64,000 bases of DNA, taken from positions 681,001 to 745,000 of the forward strand of contig LR746280.1 of the NCBI GenBank assembly GCA_902729315.2, written 5' to 3'. Under the pieces are notes generated by a model. The model ran no database searches and had not been told where the DNA came from. It saw only the letters and a program-made list of their open reading frames with translations. The translations under genes and the position numbers were made by a program. Below are positions 1 to 11,969 of the stretch, in pieces (position 1 is the first letter of the stretch; every line of letters starts with the position of its first letter). The DNA comes from Spirodela intermedia. Taxonomy: Eukaryota > Streptophyta > Magnoliopsida > Alismatales > Araceae.

Positions 1-2096
1 TAGAGCCACGAGTAGCCAAGGACTGACAGGAGACACATGTATGTCACTCCCCTTCCACATCATCAATGGCCAACCAAACGTGGGGCCTTGACAACTACTT
101 CATGATCATATGAAGTCGAAGTTCTCTAGGTATAGTGGGCCCATCTGTAAACGAGTGGTCACACACATGCGAGAAAGACTCATTAATGATAGAATATTGT
201 ATTACTATACACATGTGAGAGAGAAACTCATCTATGATAGAATATTATATTACTATATGTGCATCTCAAAACTTAAAAATAGTCTTTGTGGGACTAAACT
301 AGCATCACAACTTCTCAAAATATTTTTAATAATTATAATACCTATAATACCCCTTATTTATGAGAAGATGATACCCTTATGATGTCATTTTTTAAAGGTA
401 TTCATATACTTATTTTACTCTTTCTTATACAGAGAGACGAACGACAAGGGTTTGAATCTTACTAAAGCCAAAACTCATATTTTTATCTATTTAAATCAGA
501 ATTTTTTTGTAAATTTAATGGTGAACGATTAAATCATCATAATTGCTTAATCATTAATGAAAATCTTATCAATGTGATTCGTAAAGTATCGTTACTAAAA
601 TTTTCCAATGGTTCAAAATAAAAAGATCACGAATCTATCGAGTACATTATCTTTGATTAATTGTTTAATAGGTTGTCGTCAGGAAAAAGACATCTACTAG
701 GAGATGAGTTGTCACCTCCTGAGAACATATCAGATGTGATGAAGAGATTATTCTTATTATGCGAACTTGAGGATAAAGCTCTATAAGATACTTTCCACCT
801 CTATTCAATTGATCTCCGTCAAGTGATAGCCGTCAGAGATTTGAAAAGTCGTCATTCTTTCACTCTATTTGGTGACAGCTACTAGAGATGATTCATTGAC
901 TCATCTTATTAATTTCTAGACCAAGAAGATCTAGAGGTTATCTATGTCGTCTATGTCTAAAGAGAGCCTTTGAGGCCATTGACACTACACGATAATCCCT
1001 TTTGAACACTCAAGATTTTGACACATCGCCACCACGACGACGAAACTCTATTTTTTTAATTAGTTTAATTTTCACCATCATTTTTTAGACTTCTAAAGAA
1101 GATGTAAAGAATGCATAAGTAGTCTATGTCTAAGAGAGCAACTTTGAGGCCATAGACATTGCACGATAACCATCTTGATCGTGTAGAATTCCGACAAGCC
1201 TTGTCGCGAGGTCGGAACTCTATTTTTTTTACTTCTAACTTAATTTTACTTAATTTAGTGATACTTTTTGTGATTTCAAGTTTTGAAACTCTTCTTTAAT
1301 AAATTACATTTTTTTATCACTTTTATATATCTTAACTTGACTAAATAAATTATACATAATTACTTATGTAAGAATCATATATAATTTATCAAGGTGGTGA
1401 CATCATCATGACATCTATACTTTTATTTTCCTTTTTTGTAAATTTTAAATATATTTTATTTTTATTATTTCATCTAAAACTCATAAAAAAGTATATTCTT
1501 TGTGAAAAATTATAAAATATCACCAGATATTATATTACATCTTTGTGATTGACCTAAAAAATTATCACTATTTTTAATTGATATATTTTTTTAAAAATAT
1601 ATCCCTATTTTCCCTCTACTGCCGACCTACTGTCTCACCCCACAGACCTTGGGAATAGGGAATACCTTCTTATGCCATAGCTCCTACACCAGTCCCCTTT
1701 CTATCCTTCATAATGGGCTTTATACTGGGCTTCTTTCCAATCTTCTTAACGATCCCATTACTGATGCGATTACTAGGCCCCTTTCTCCAAACCTTGAAGC
1801 TCGTTAATGGCTTCTTTCTGTAGTAAGTTCCTAACTAAATCAGGAAGATTTTCCAACATTGCAAATATATATTTTTTCACCAATAAATGATCTGTCTAAT
1901 GAGTATAACTTTAAACTTCTTTATACTCAAGTATAGGTTAGAAGAGATAAATTGTTTCTTTAACCTGAAAATCTATGCAATGCAATTGAAAACATAATTT
2001 AGTATTTTCACTTAATTTAGTTGCCTTTTGTTGATTATTAAAACTCTTCTTTCTCAAAAATCTATCTTAACCATCATCTGAAGATGATGCATCAAC
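1..2096. other. AT-rich intergenic region, possible decayed LTR of the downstream gypsy element
   Basis: No convincing gene is seen. Short frames are stop-rich and low complexity. The right edge, read on the minus strand, follows a polypurine-like stretch and begins TGTTGATG, so part of this region may be the 3' LTR of the minus-strand gypsy element at 3.1-6.3 kb. I could not find the other end of that LTR or a second LTR copy. A degenerate tandem repeat lies within it and is listed separately. Confidence 0.4.
949..1250. repeat. degenerate tandem duplication, period about 173 bp
   Basis: Three landmarks recur with nearly the same spacing: GTCTATGTCTAA at 949 and 1122, GAGGCCAT at 972 and 1146, and AACTCTATTTTTTT at about 1043 and 1216. 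The offset is 173-174 bp. The copies differ at many bases and by small indels, so the duplication is old. No coding content was recognised. Confidence 0.7.
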
Positions 2097-2112
2097 ACAC
2101 CCCTCAACTTAT
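2091..2112 (-). other. putative polypurine tract and 3' LTR junction of the gypsy element
   Basis: On the minus strand the sequence reads GTTGAGGGGTG followed directly by TGTTGATGCATC. A purine run ending before TG is the expected layout of the polypurine tract and first LTR bases of an LTR retrotransposon. It lies about 1 kb beyond the integrase remnants of the minus-strand element, which is a reasonable place for it. The LTR itself could not be closed at its far end. Confidence 0.4.
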
Positions 2113-3100
2113 GCCATTGCTAGTCCCTTAGCAAGGCGTGAACTTTTTTTTGATTTAAAGATAGTACGATTTGAAATATTATAATTCAATATCATAAAAA
2201 TCAGAGGAGAGTTAATAATTTGAGCATATGTTCAACTACTTTTGTAGTCAAGTTTGAAGATTTAATCAATATCTATCTAGGTACTCCACAAGATTGTACT
2301 ACAAATTTCAAATCCTTTCATCTATAGGATAAGCACTGTTGTTTCAGTAAATACCATCTATTGGATATTATAATTTCTTCCTACCACCTCAAATTAGTCT
2401 CTATTGTGCACACTTCCATTCTAGTGTGGTTTTTTTTTTTTTTTTTAAGCCTTACCTTGACTCCTCACCATTCTATTATTGTGGGCAGGTAGCTTTTTCC
2501 TCACTTTTTTTTCTTTTTTTGCATTGATGGAAGGATGAAACTTTCACTCTACTCGTTTTTCATTTCTTCTTCTTTTTTTTCTTTTTTTTTTGTGGAGTAG
2601 TCAAGTGGCTTAACTCACATAATTTATAATTGGAGGTGCAGAACTTAAACCAGACTTCCATAGGTGGAAAAATCATCAACATCCTTCTAAATGGCAATTA
2701 CTTTCTAGAGTACCAACCTGTCGACTCAATTCATTGAAATTTGTAATGTATATCTACAGTTACTTTAACTTCTACTCTTGATATAGCCTTCCAGTTTGAC
2801 TATGATCATTTGAACATGCTCTAAGTGTAATGTTCTTTGCTTACACGCAATTTATATATAATATGCAAAAGACAAAAGGTTGTCTGAAATTAGTTGTTTC
2901 AACAAAAAATATCTTTTGGTTCTTTCACATCCCACCCCCCAACTCAAATGGCACTATCCCAAGGACAGATCATATAGCTAAAATTCAGATGGTAAAGAGG
3001 GTAGGGTGGACAGATACAACTTTAATGGTGTTGGTGTCTACTCAACATTGACTCACAATAATCCACTTGCAATAGGGGAAGACAAAACAAACAAAAAATG
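2113..3100. other. retrotransposon 3' non-coding region (inferred)
   Basis: Stop-rich, AT-rich sequence between the integrase end of the minus-strand gypsy element and its presumed polypurine tract. It contains a T run around 2433-2447 and several further T-rich stretches up to 2590. No second coding domain (for example an env-like frame) was recognised. Confidence 0.35.
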
Positions 3101-5102
3101 AAAAATGCAAACAACATATTAAACAGCTCTCAAAAATTTAGTAAGTTTAACGTCTTCAGCTAAACAACATATATGTTGGTCAAAGTTCAATGAAGTGAAT
3201 AGATACAATTTTTGCCATTTGCTCATTTTCCAGATATGGTTTAAGACATTGTCCATTTACTAGAGATGTTTGACCAAAGCCCGGGTCTAAGATTTTAATT
3301 ACTTAATGTTCCTGAACTTTGAGAACAATATAAGGACCATCCCATCTTGATTTTAGTTTTCCTTGAAATAAATGCTCATGAGAATTAAACAACCACACTT
3401 TTTGATTGGGTGAAAATATTTTCTAAAAATATGTTTATCATGGAAAACATTGGTCTTAGCTTTATATATTTTAAAACTTTCATAAGCTTCATTTCCCAAC
3501 TCTTCTAATTCACTAATTTATAACATTCTATGTTGGCTAGCTTGGTTTAAATCTAGATTAAATTGCTTAATTGCCCAATAGGGTCGATGTTCTATCTCTA
3601 CCAAGAGGTGACAACTTTTACCAAATATTAACCTATATCGTGACATACCAATAGGTGTTTTATATGTAATTCGATAAGCCCATAAAGTATCATCTAATTT
3701 TGTTGACCAATCTTTTCTATCAGGACAGATGACGTTTTGTAAAATTTTCTTTATCTCTCTATTTGATACTTCTACTTAACCATTGGTCTAGAGGTGATAG
3801 GCATGACTACTCTATGATTGACTCCATATTTCTTAAGGAATGATCTAAATTGTGTGTTGGTGAAGTGAGAACTGCCATCACTAATAATAACTCTTGGATA
3901 CCCAAATCTAGAAAAAATATTCCTCTACAAAAAATTCATTACAATCTTAGGGTCATTGGTCCCCGACAGTATTGCTTCAACCCATTTAGAAACATAATCA
4001 AATACCATAAGAATATACTGGTTGCCAAAAGATTATAAAAAAGGGACTATGAAATCTATATCCAAAACATCAAATATTTCAACTACTAGAATAGGATTTA
4101 AGGGCAGCATATTTTCAAAAATTATTTATACTTTCTTGAAACTTTAGACATGTTTTGCTAAAATGATATATATCTTTAAAAAGTGTAGGCCAATAAAATC
4201 CACTTTATAGAATTTTAGTGGTTGTCTTTTTTCCTAAAAAATGTCCACCACATGCTAAAGAGGGACATAAATGTAAAATGATTTTTTGTTCCACTTTTGG
4301 AATGCATTTTCTAAGGATCTAGTCAGTCCCTAAATGAAATAACTTTGGATTATCTCAAAAATAATATTTTAGCCTAGCAAAGAATACATCTTTTGATTCT
4401 TAGACCACTAATTAGGTAATTTACTTATCACTAAATAATTTACTATGTGAGCAAACCATGGTGACTGGTTGTGTCTACTAGCTGAAATCTGTTCATCAAG
4501 GAATGAATCTAATAGAGTATGATCAGACGTAATAATATGTGATAGGTGGTCAACAACCATATTTCCAAAGTCCTTATCTCAAATTTCTAAGTCAAACTCC
4601 TGCAATAATGAAATCCAGCAAAAGAGTCTTGGTTTAGCATCTTTTTTATGGAGTAGAAACTTTAGGGCTGAGTGATTAGAATAAGTTATAATTTTAGCCC
4701 CTAATAAATAAGAAAAAACATTTCTAGGGCAAACACTACATTTAATAGCTCCTTCTCAGTAGTGAATGTAATTAAATTGTGCATTTGAAATGGTTCTACT
4801 TGCATAATAAATCACAACTTTTTTTTTCAATTCATTGTCCTAATACAGCCCCTAATTCTTAAAAGGGGCTGACCAATTAGGGGCTTGGAGGATTGGTGCA
4901 TGAGTCAATGCATTTTTAAGGGTGTTGAAAGCTTCTATAAATGCATCATCCAAATGAAAATGACTATCTTTAGCTAAGAGGATAGTTATAGGACGAGCTA
5001 TTTTAGAAAAATCTTAAATGAACCTATGATAAAAACCAACATGTCTTAAAAACGAAGTAGGTAAAGTAAAGTAGATATAATATCTACTTTTGCTTTATCT
5101 AC

Positions 5103-5318
5103 TTAAATTCCCCTTTCACTAATTATATGACCAAGGACAATATCTTCAGTCATCATGAAGTGACTTTTCTCCCAAGTGACTAGATTCATTTCAATACACC
5201 AAGTAAGAACTTTCTTTAGATTTTCTAAATGTATGTCAAAAGAATCACCAAAAATAGAAAAATTATCTATAAATATTTCAAGAAATTCGTCAATCATGTC
5301 TGAAAAAAATGATATCAT
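5103..5318 (-). pseudogene. reverse transcriptase palm fragment of the gypsy element
   Basis: This is the longest open piece of the gypsy reverse transcriptase (71 codons). It covers the catalytic YxDD region and the following 'FGDSF..HLENLKKVL' and 'GHIISERGI' motifs typical of the family. The catalytic motif, normally F-[IVM]-D-D, reads F-I-D-N, so the second aspartate is replaced. That is consistent with loss of function. Flanking reverse transcriptase homology continues on both sides but is broken by stops. Confidence 0.8.
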
Positions 5319-5993
5319 ACATCTCTAAAAGGTGTCTAGTGCATTACATGATCCAAATGGCATTCATCTAAATGTGAATGTTACATATGGGCAGGTCAAT
5401 GTGGTTTTGTCTTGACTTTTGGGCATATGGCAACCTAATTGTATCCAGAATATCCACCTAAGAAGCAAAAATATTTCTATCCAGCTAGTCTTTCTAATAT
5501 TTGATTTGAAAATGGGAGAGGAAAATGGTCTTTGGTGACATCATTAAGTTTCCTATAATCTATATATACTCACCATACAATCATTAAATTGTGTTAGTAT
5601 TTCTTTACCCTACTCCTTTTCTATTGTAGTTATACCTAATATTTTTTTTGTACTACTTGGGTTAGACTGATTCATTGGCTATCAGATATAGGATATATAA
5701 ATCCAACATCAAGCCATTTGACTACTTCCTTTTTCACTACTTTCTTTATATTCTGATTCAGCATCCTTTGCATTTCTCTACTTGTTTTTGCATTATCCTC
5801 TACATATATGTGGTGGATACAAATAGTTGGGCTTATACCTTTTAAGTCTGGTATAGTCCATACAATAGTATGTTTATGTGTAATTAGAACTTATAATTCT
5901 TTCTTTTCCTACACTAAGGTAAGATGAGCAGAAATAATAATAGGTAAAGTTTGATTTGGCCATAGAAAAATATACTTGAGTTAGGTAAAGGCT

Positions 5994-6260
5994 TTAATTT
6001 TGGCTAGGAGTGTGTTGCAAGAGAAGAGTTATGGTATTAGATGGCAGCAAAAGAGACACTTCAATTTTAGGTCTAACACTCAATTTTTCAGGTGACGCTT
6101 GGACTATGTAGATTTGTTGAACTAGATTATCTATAGAAATCGCATCTCTAAAATCCTCAAACCCATCACTTATATTACACTCCTCTTCTTCATGTGGATA
6201 TTGTGATGCCCTAAAGACATTAAGAGATATCTTTTGACCTCCAAAAGAAATGTCTATCAT
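5994..6260 (-). pseudogene. aspartic protease C-terminal / linker fragment of the gypsy element
   Basis: An 88-codon frame with 'FGGQKISLNVFRASQYP' followed by an acidic stretch. It resembles the region after the protease in Athila-like polyproteins, where an N-V-F-x-A segment precedes an acidic linker. The reverse transcriptase start follows downstream on the same strand after frameshifts. The catalytic D[ST]G of the protease is not seen. Confidence 0.6.
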
Positions 6261-6290
6261 TCTTGTGGCACAATTAATGTTGGCTTATGG

Positions 6291-7010
6291 TGTGCTATCT
6301 TAGTGTATGTAATACATGAAATACTATAACATGTAATCCCTATTGTTCATCCATCTAGTCTCTTCTTGGTATCTTCTTGTCAACTCCACCGTTTTAAATA
6401 TTATTAGGTAATGGAGGGTATGTCTCATATTAAGTGAAGCACTGAAGGGAAATCCAGATTCCCCTATTGGAGTTATGGACAACATACAGCAAGATAATGC
6501 TGATCCATTCCTAAGAAATTTCTAGATCGTTTGCATCTAGATGGCATTTGATCATTTGACTTCAAAGGTCAAACTTTCTTTTATGTTGTGCTGAATTTTC
6601 CTCTATTGCCAAGGTCTTGTGCATTCCAAATCTTTCAGCTCTCCACCTCCAGCTAGTAATGATTTCAATGAACTCTATGTTGTATTGCAAAGTTCAAAAC
6701 ATTAATGCAGATCTACTCGGATTAATTGATGACCCATCTGCTCAATCATTAACATGAATCAGCAACTTGTCTAAATCTCTTCTATGAACATTTAGGTGCC
6801 AATGTCGAGCTAGAAAAAAAATGAAGCTCGACCCTAGTAGTCAACTAGAGGTAACCTCATTATTAGTACAAAAAAAAATGCACTTGTCCTTGTGTTTAAA
6901 TACCCATTATCCAATAAAATTTATAACTAAGACTTAGTAAAATATTAGTATAGATGTAAGTCTCAAATCAAACACAAAGAGTGATTAATTTATCATGAAA
7001 ACTAATTTAG
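6291..7010. other. intergenic, no recognisable feature
   Basis: AT-rich sequence beyond the 5' truncation of the gypsy element. No frame on either strand resembles gag or any known family. It ends where a purine-rich stretch begins. Confidence 0.4.
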
Positions 7011-7074
7011 TTATATATAAAATATTTTAAATATTTTATCACTATGTAACAAAAATAAAAAATAAAAGGATGAG

Positions 7075-7410
7075 GTGAGAAGGATAAAAGAAGGAAAATA
7101 GAGAAAAGAAGGAGAGAAGAGAGAGATATCACGAAAGAGAGAGAAAGGGAGAGAAATCTCATGTGAGACATAGAGAGAGAAACACCTCACGAGAGAGAGA
7201 GATTGATCGAGAGAAAGCAAGAAAGAGATGCAAGGAGAGAAATCTCACGTGAGATAGAGAGAGAAACATCTCACAAGAGAGAGGGAGAGGGAGATCAATT
7301 GCAAAAGAGAAGGAGATTGATTGAGAGAGAGAGAGAAAGAGAGATCTCACGAGAGATGGAGAGAGAAGAATGTCTCATGAGAGAAGGAGAGAAAGAAATA
7401 AGACAATAAT
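7075..7410. repeat. GA-rich array with interspersed GAGATCTCACGAGAGA-like units
   Basis: A purine-rich tract dominated by GAGA, broken at irregular intervals by TCTCACGTGAGA, TCTCACGAGAG and similar short palindromic interruptions. The open frames on both strands here are low-complexity R/E or S/L runs and are not genes. Confidence 0.85.
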
Positions 7411-7439
7411 TAAGAAAGAGATAAACATGATCGAATTGT

Positions 7440-8520
7440 TTTCATAGTGACCATGATTCTCGAATGAATGTGTGCTCGAGAATTTACAGATATGACATGA
7501 GGTCAGCCATAAATGTCTCCACCTTGTTTTAACAATTCAATGCTCATTAATCAACCTTTAATCTCACTCATTTCTCATTCAAAAATAGAAAGATATTCAC
7601 TTTGTGTGGAACATCGAGAACATGAATGTATCGAGATTTGATTGTGAAAATCAATAGAAAATAAGTTAGAAATGATCTTAGCTCAATCTTAGATAAGTTT
7701 CAAAAGATTTGAACAAAGAACAAAACATTCATCAAGTTTTTGCTAAGTTCTACTCATTTCTATCAAAACATATACAAAGTAGAAATAATTTACTGTAAAC
7801 TTGATCGTGTGAAAGGAGGGAGAAAATGAATTGTCGTATTTGTGACTATTGTTGAGATTTTATAAATAATCAATAATATCTATTTTATCTAAAACAATTG
7901 ATTATTGTATTTATATGTCTAATGGTGAATACATGTGAGAACTCAAGTTCTTAGTATTGTGGCGCTTTACAAGCTGCTGGATCAGATTTACTTGGTCACG
8001 TAGCGCACTGAGTGATGTAGGATCAACCGGCCACGAATTGCTGCCGACTTAAGTCCTTGGTATCATGGCACTTCCTTAGTTGTCAGATCATCATTTAAGG
8101 CCATGTGTGTGTTGAGCAATGTCGGAATTGCAAACCGTCAATAAATTATTTTACACATCTAGTATTGTAGTGGCTCGCCCACTTATAGGATCTGACTTAT
8201 TTGATGACATGGCTCACTGAACACCACTACATGACACCACGCTCTAGACAGCTGCACTGAAACACACGAGAAACTTTAGTCCCACATTAAAAATAATTCG
8301 ACGAATGAGCTAAATATAAATCAAAGCTACGGTTTTTCAACAACCTTCTCTCAAAATAAAATAATGCCTAGGACCATCTTGAGAGAAGGTAAAAAGGTGG
8401 TCCACCCTAGTACACACTAGTTGCCCACTGAGGTAGTGATTTTTTTATTCTGCAAGCTAACACAAAAATAAAATAATAAACCTAATTAAAATACAAAAAT
8501 CTAGCTTTAATAGGTTGGTA
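7440..8520. other. intergenic with a degenerate triplicated unit at about 7950-8260
   Basis: Three diverged copies of a roughly 100-bp unit start near 7951, 8054 and 8159. Each begins CTTAGTATTGTGGCGCTT, CTTGGTATCATGGCACTT or CTAGTATTGTAGTGGCTC and contains a GATCxGA..TTxATTTG-type centre and a CACTGA/GTTGAG segment. No gene is recognisable. The copies may be internal repeats of an old LTR. Confidence 0.5.
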
Positions 8521-8539
8521 CCCAGCTTGGGTGCATCCT

Positions 8540-8760
8540 TCAACAACTCAAATCATCTTCATCTTCTTCGCTGCACGAGGAGCGGAACGAGGTCCCCAAG
8601 TGAGCAGCTGCAGCTAAACATAAAAGTAAGTTCATTTTCTACACCATAAATTGGAAATTTACTCAGTTGCTGGCATTCTCATATATGTTGTGAAGCTTCC
8701 ACTTGGAGGCCTCTATCTTCTCTTAGATTTACATCTCGTCGGCATAGTTGATCACCCGTG
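8540..8760 (-). pseudogene. MED26-like 3' exon fragment, left arm
   Basis: On the minus strand this holds a degraded copy of the last two exons of a MED26b-type gene. The penultimate exon fragment encodes 'EKIEASKWKLHNIYENA', matching 'DKVENSKRKLHAGYQKA' at 21.7 kb. The last exon starts at 8570 with 'AKKMKM' after a GCAG acceptor. The splice donor that reads GGTGAGT in the related copies has lost a base here, and stop codons interrupt the frame. It is the reverse-oriented partner of the copy at 9483-9748. Confidence 0.8.
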
Positions 8761-9482
8761 CATAGTATAATATATAGGTGGAGAGAATATGAGAAGTGAG
8801 GGAAAGAGAGGAAGGGGATGGCCTTTGAAGGGAAATAAATTTCGGAGCTAATGGAGGGTGAGGTGACCTACCGATTCCTTTTGAGACTTGCCCATCTTTG
8901 ACTGCTATGGTGTGCTTATTGACTATGGCTTCCTCCTTGCCCATAGAAGAATCTTTGTGGAGACCCTTCTTCCTGCTCTTTGTTGAAATAGAAAGAATGA
9001 AAGAGGACGTTTGGTGAAATAATGGTTCATAAAATCTCCCAAAGCCGATCAAAATCATCCCTTCCAGCATGAGAGTAGTTATACTATAAAAGCTATTGAA
9101 GATAAACTCAAAGAAGCTATTGAAGAAGTGCATTACCCAGGATATCTTTCAACTTTTCGTAGTATAATTACTCTCATGCTAGAATGGATGATCTTGATCG
9201 GCTTGAGATTTTTATAAAATAATTATTTTACTAAATTGTCCTATCTTGTTATTTCCCTTTCAACATAGAACATGAGAAAGTCTCCACCGAAGTTCCCTCT
9301 ATGGGGAAGGAGGAAGCAAAACCACATCAAATGAGCCCTCCCACACAGCAGACCAAGAAGCGCAAGTTTGGGGGGGGGCAAGATAGGTGACCGAGCTTGT
9401 AGCAGCTCCTCTCCGTCGAAGGCCATCCCTTTCTTTTCCTTCCCTCACTCTCATAGGCTATCACCTATATATTATATTACCT

Positions 9483-9748
9483 ACAGATGATCGACTACCC
9501 ATACGAGATGGTGGTCCAAGGGAAGGTAGAGGCCTATAAAAGGAAGCTCCGAGAAGGATATGAAAAAGTTGGTAATGGTGAGTGGATTTCCCATTTCTAG
9601 CATCGAAGACAAAACTACTTTTATCTTTGGATGAAGCCAACGATGGGATGCTCACTAGGGGACGCAGTTTTCTCTCAGTTCAGCTAAGAATATGAGAAAA
9701 TTTCAGGTTGTGGCGTTGAAGGTTTCGAATCCTCAATCTGGGCTCTGA
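9483..9748 (+). pseudogene. MED26-like 3' exon fragment, right arm
   Basis: Plus-strand copy of the last two exons of a MED26b-type gene. The penultimate exon ends at 9577 with an intact GTGAGT donor after 'KVEAYKRKLREGYEKVGN'. The last exon starts at 9684 after TTCAG and reads 'AKNMRKFQVVALK', ending at TGA 9746-9748. The intron is at the same position as in the 21.7-kb gene, and even intron sequence such as GCCAACGATGGGA is shared. Upstream, 9250-9430 resembles the preceding exon (a 'TKKRKF' basic patch). No promoter or N-terminal exon is attached. Confidence 0.8.
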
Positions 9749-9829
9749 TCCTAGAGGGCCTGATGGATCCAAAGGGCATCCATGTCATACCTCTAAGTTT
9801 ATGACGTAATGCTTCACCGGCTCTTTCAA

Positions 9830-9836
<7 letters not shown>

Positions 9837-9900
<64 letters not shown>
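9837..9900. repeat. (CT)n microsatellite, about 64 bp
   Basis: Uninterrupted CT dinucleotides just outside the right arm of the MED26 inverted repeat. Confidence 0.98.
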
Positions 9901-9903
<3 letters not shown>

Positions 9904-11969
9904 GTATCAACACCCCAGCTCTCTATTTTAGGTCCAATGACTACTTAGTTTGCACATTAAAGATGAAACAAGTCAATTGTATTTTACTATTTAATGATGT
10001 TATAAAGAAATCTTCCATTTGCGCTTAAAGTTTTTCAGTAAAAAGAAAGATGATGTCTGGAAAATAAAGGTGATAATAACCTTTATTTTAAGTCAAAGTA
10101 ATGGAATAAAGAACTTGGAATTAACTAATGGTTTAAACAATAGTGTAACTAGCTACCCATAGAAGTTAACATTGCATGTAGTTTATATAATGAAAATATT
10201 TGTTCTCAAAGTCTCCTCAAGAAGGGACTACTATACTTTTATTATTGATTCTCATTGTTCTTGTCATGAAGAGATGGCTTGACAAGTACATTTCATGATA
10301 TCATTGAAGTTATAATTAATAATAATATATAAATTAAATTTTTTTGATAAGAAGAAAGAATCAAGATGTTTGAGAGAATAGTCATAACTATAATGTTCAA
10401 CATATATTATACTTTAGAAAATGTTGAAAAATAAATAGAAAAATATATTAATTTTTTATATATCAACAGTTGTTGTGAGGACACCTCAAAAGAGTTTGAG
10501 GATTTTTTTTCATAAAGATATATATTGACCAATTGACTATTCTAGACACAATAGAGTAGAATGTAGTTAAAATGATAAACTAGATGTTGTTTGATAGAGC
10601 ATATTGTATGAAGCTAGTTTTGAAACTTTCTAACCATGTTTCGGCAAAGATAATTAATAAGATTTATTCTTTGGTGAATCTCAGATTCCATGATATTTGG
10701 ACTCGAGACAACACATGAGACTTTGTCTTGCAAATAGTGGATTATCCTAATCTCTATATATTTATTTGTGATACTTATGTTTTAATACATAGTTGAGCCA
10801 ATTGATATTTGATGAAGCATTATTGTTAAGAGAATTTGATAATAATAATAATAATAGTTACATTAAGAGCAAGTTGATTGAAGAGACCCCAAAAGAGCAA
10901 CTAGAAATTTAGAAAATTATGAAAATCTTGATTATCATTATGTACAACAAATTAACATTCATAATAATTATTTACCATATGTCATTTTAAAAAAGGTCAG
11001 TATAAACATTAACTTACAATGGCATATCTTACACCACTGTAATATTTCAATTTAATCTACAGAAGAGAGAATATAGAATGAATTGTTATAAGATACATAT
11101 AAATTTTATTTTAAATAATAAATAATCTATTGAAATTGCGAAGACCAACTTATCAACGGCTGCGAAGGGTGACAAGTTATCTCATGAAGCATGAATTTGA
11201 GTGGTTAAGATGAGGTTATGGTGACTTAATAGTTGGTCAGCACTCTGTCGGAAAATCATGATTTAAACAAAGAAAACATGAATTTTGGTTCTAGTAAAAT
11301 TCAAACTCTCACTAGTCATTAGGTTACTTGAAAAGAATGTGAATTACCTATATACCCTTACCTAATGACATCATGGAGGCATTTTGCTTCTTATAAGTCA
11401 ATGGAATTTTTGGTTTTAAAAAAGCAAAAACCTACCTCCCACATTGGCTATTTTCTGATGTTTGAGACACATATCAACATCTATATTTTGTCACCAATGT
11501 ACTCTCTCTCACTTGTGTACAATCACTCTTTGCCCCAGCCTAGTTGGCCACCGATGACGTGAAGGGAAGTGATGAATATGTGCCTTGTCTTGCCAACTAA
11601 TTCTTTGCCATTTGACCCCTGAGCTCATGGCTCTCCTAACTATGACTCCAACCCACATGCGGATCTAGTCAGCTAGTAGAGCCCCCAATTATGCCTCTGA
11701 CCTACATGCAAGCCTAACTAATCAATGGATCCCCCCTTTTTCTATTTTTTTAATTTATCTCAAAAATATCCTTATAAAAATTATATACTTTTTACACAAA
11801 TTATATAAAAATATCCTTATATAAAAATTATATAAATTCATAAAATTAATCAAAAAATATATTAAATAATTAAAAACTTATTTTTCTCAAGTTAATATAA
11901 ATATAAATATATTTATCATGATTTAAGGTTTAAATATATTATTATAAATTATTAACTCATGATTACTTA
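9901..11969. other. AT-rich intergenic, possible copia traces
   Basis: No intact gene. Around 10230-10300 the phrase 'IDS.CSCHEE' and around 10480-10620 a 'RTPQ..NRVE' context faintly recall copia protease and integrase in decayed form on the plus strand. The match is too weak to call an element. Confidence 0.3.

Larger units (their letters stand above)
3100..6290 (-). mobile_element. degraded Ty3/gypsy LTR retrotransposon, Athila-like pol region
   Basis: Read on the minus strand the domains run in gypsy order. The protease end is at 6260-5994. Connection and reverse transcriptase follow at about 5960-5100, RNase H remnants around 4900-4550, then the integrase zinc region near 4250-4130 and integrase core and C-terminal region at about 4020-3150. 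Diagnostic pieces include a reverse transcriptase start with 'KKEVVKWLD', 'FPLPF' and 'MPFGSCNA', and integrase pieces 'DYVSKWVEAI' near 3990 and 'ISDGSSHF' near 3870. Integrase following RNase H fixes it as gypsy rather than copia. Stops and frameshifts occur in every domain, so it is inactive. Homology appears to stop near 6290, so gag and the 5' LTR seem to be lost or unrecognisable. The Athila assignment rests on remembered wording of the family and is tentative. Confidence 0.85.
8522..9748. repeat. large imperfect inverted repeat (palindrome) carrying MED26 exon copies in both arms
   Basis: The two arms, each about 600 bp, are reverse complements around an axis near 9123. Three independent pairs give the same axis: the inner arms 9010-9087 and 9159-9236, the motif CTATATATTATA around 8770-8780 and 9465-9475, and the last MED26 exon starts at 8570 (minus) and 9684 (plus). 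A spacer of about 70 bp separates the innermost arms and itself contains a short direct repeat. Indels and substitutions are frequent, so the event is old. The arms contain genomic exons plus the intron, so this was a DNA-level inverted duplication and not retroposition. Confidence 0.85.

Noticed and set aside
7075-7410. Possible tandem direct repeats with spacers resembling a CRISPR array
   Set aside because: Spacing is irregular, units are simple GA runs, and the host is a plant nuclear genome.
8729-9133. A 134-codon minus-strand frame
   Set aside because: It lies across the left arm of the MED26 inverted repeat and mixes exon-like and palindrome sequence; not an independent gene.
10200-10870. 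Possible second copia element on the plus strand
   Set aside because: Only short, scattered resemblance to protease and integrase phrases; no LTR, primer site or continuous homology.
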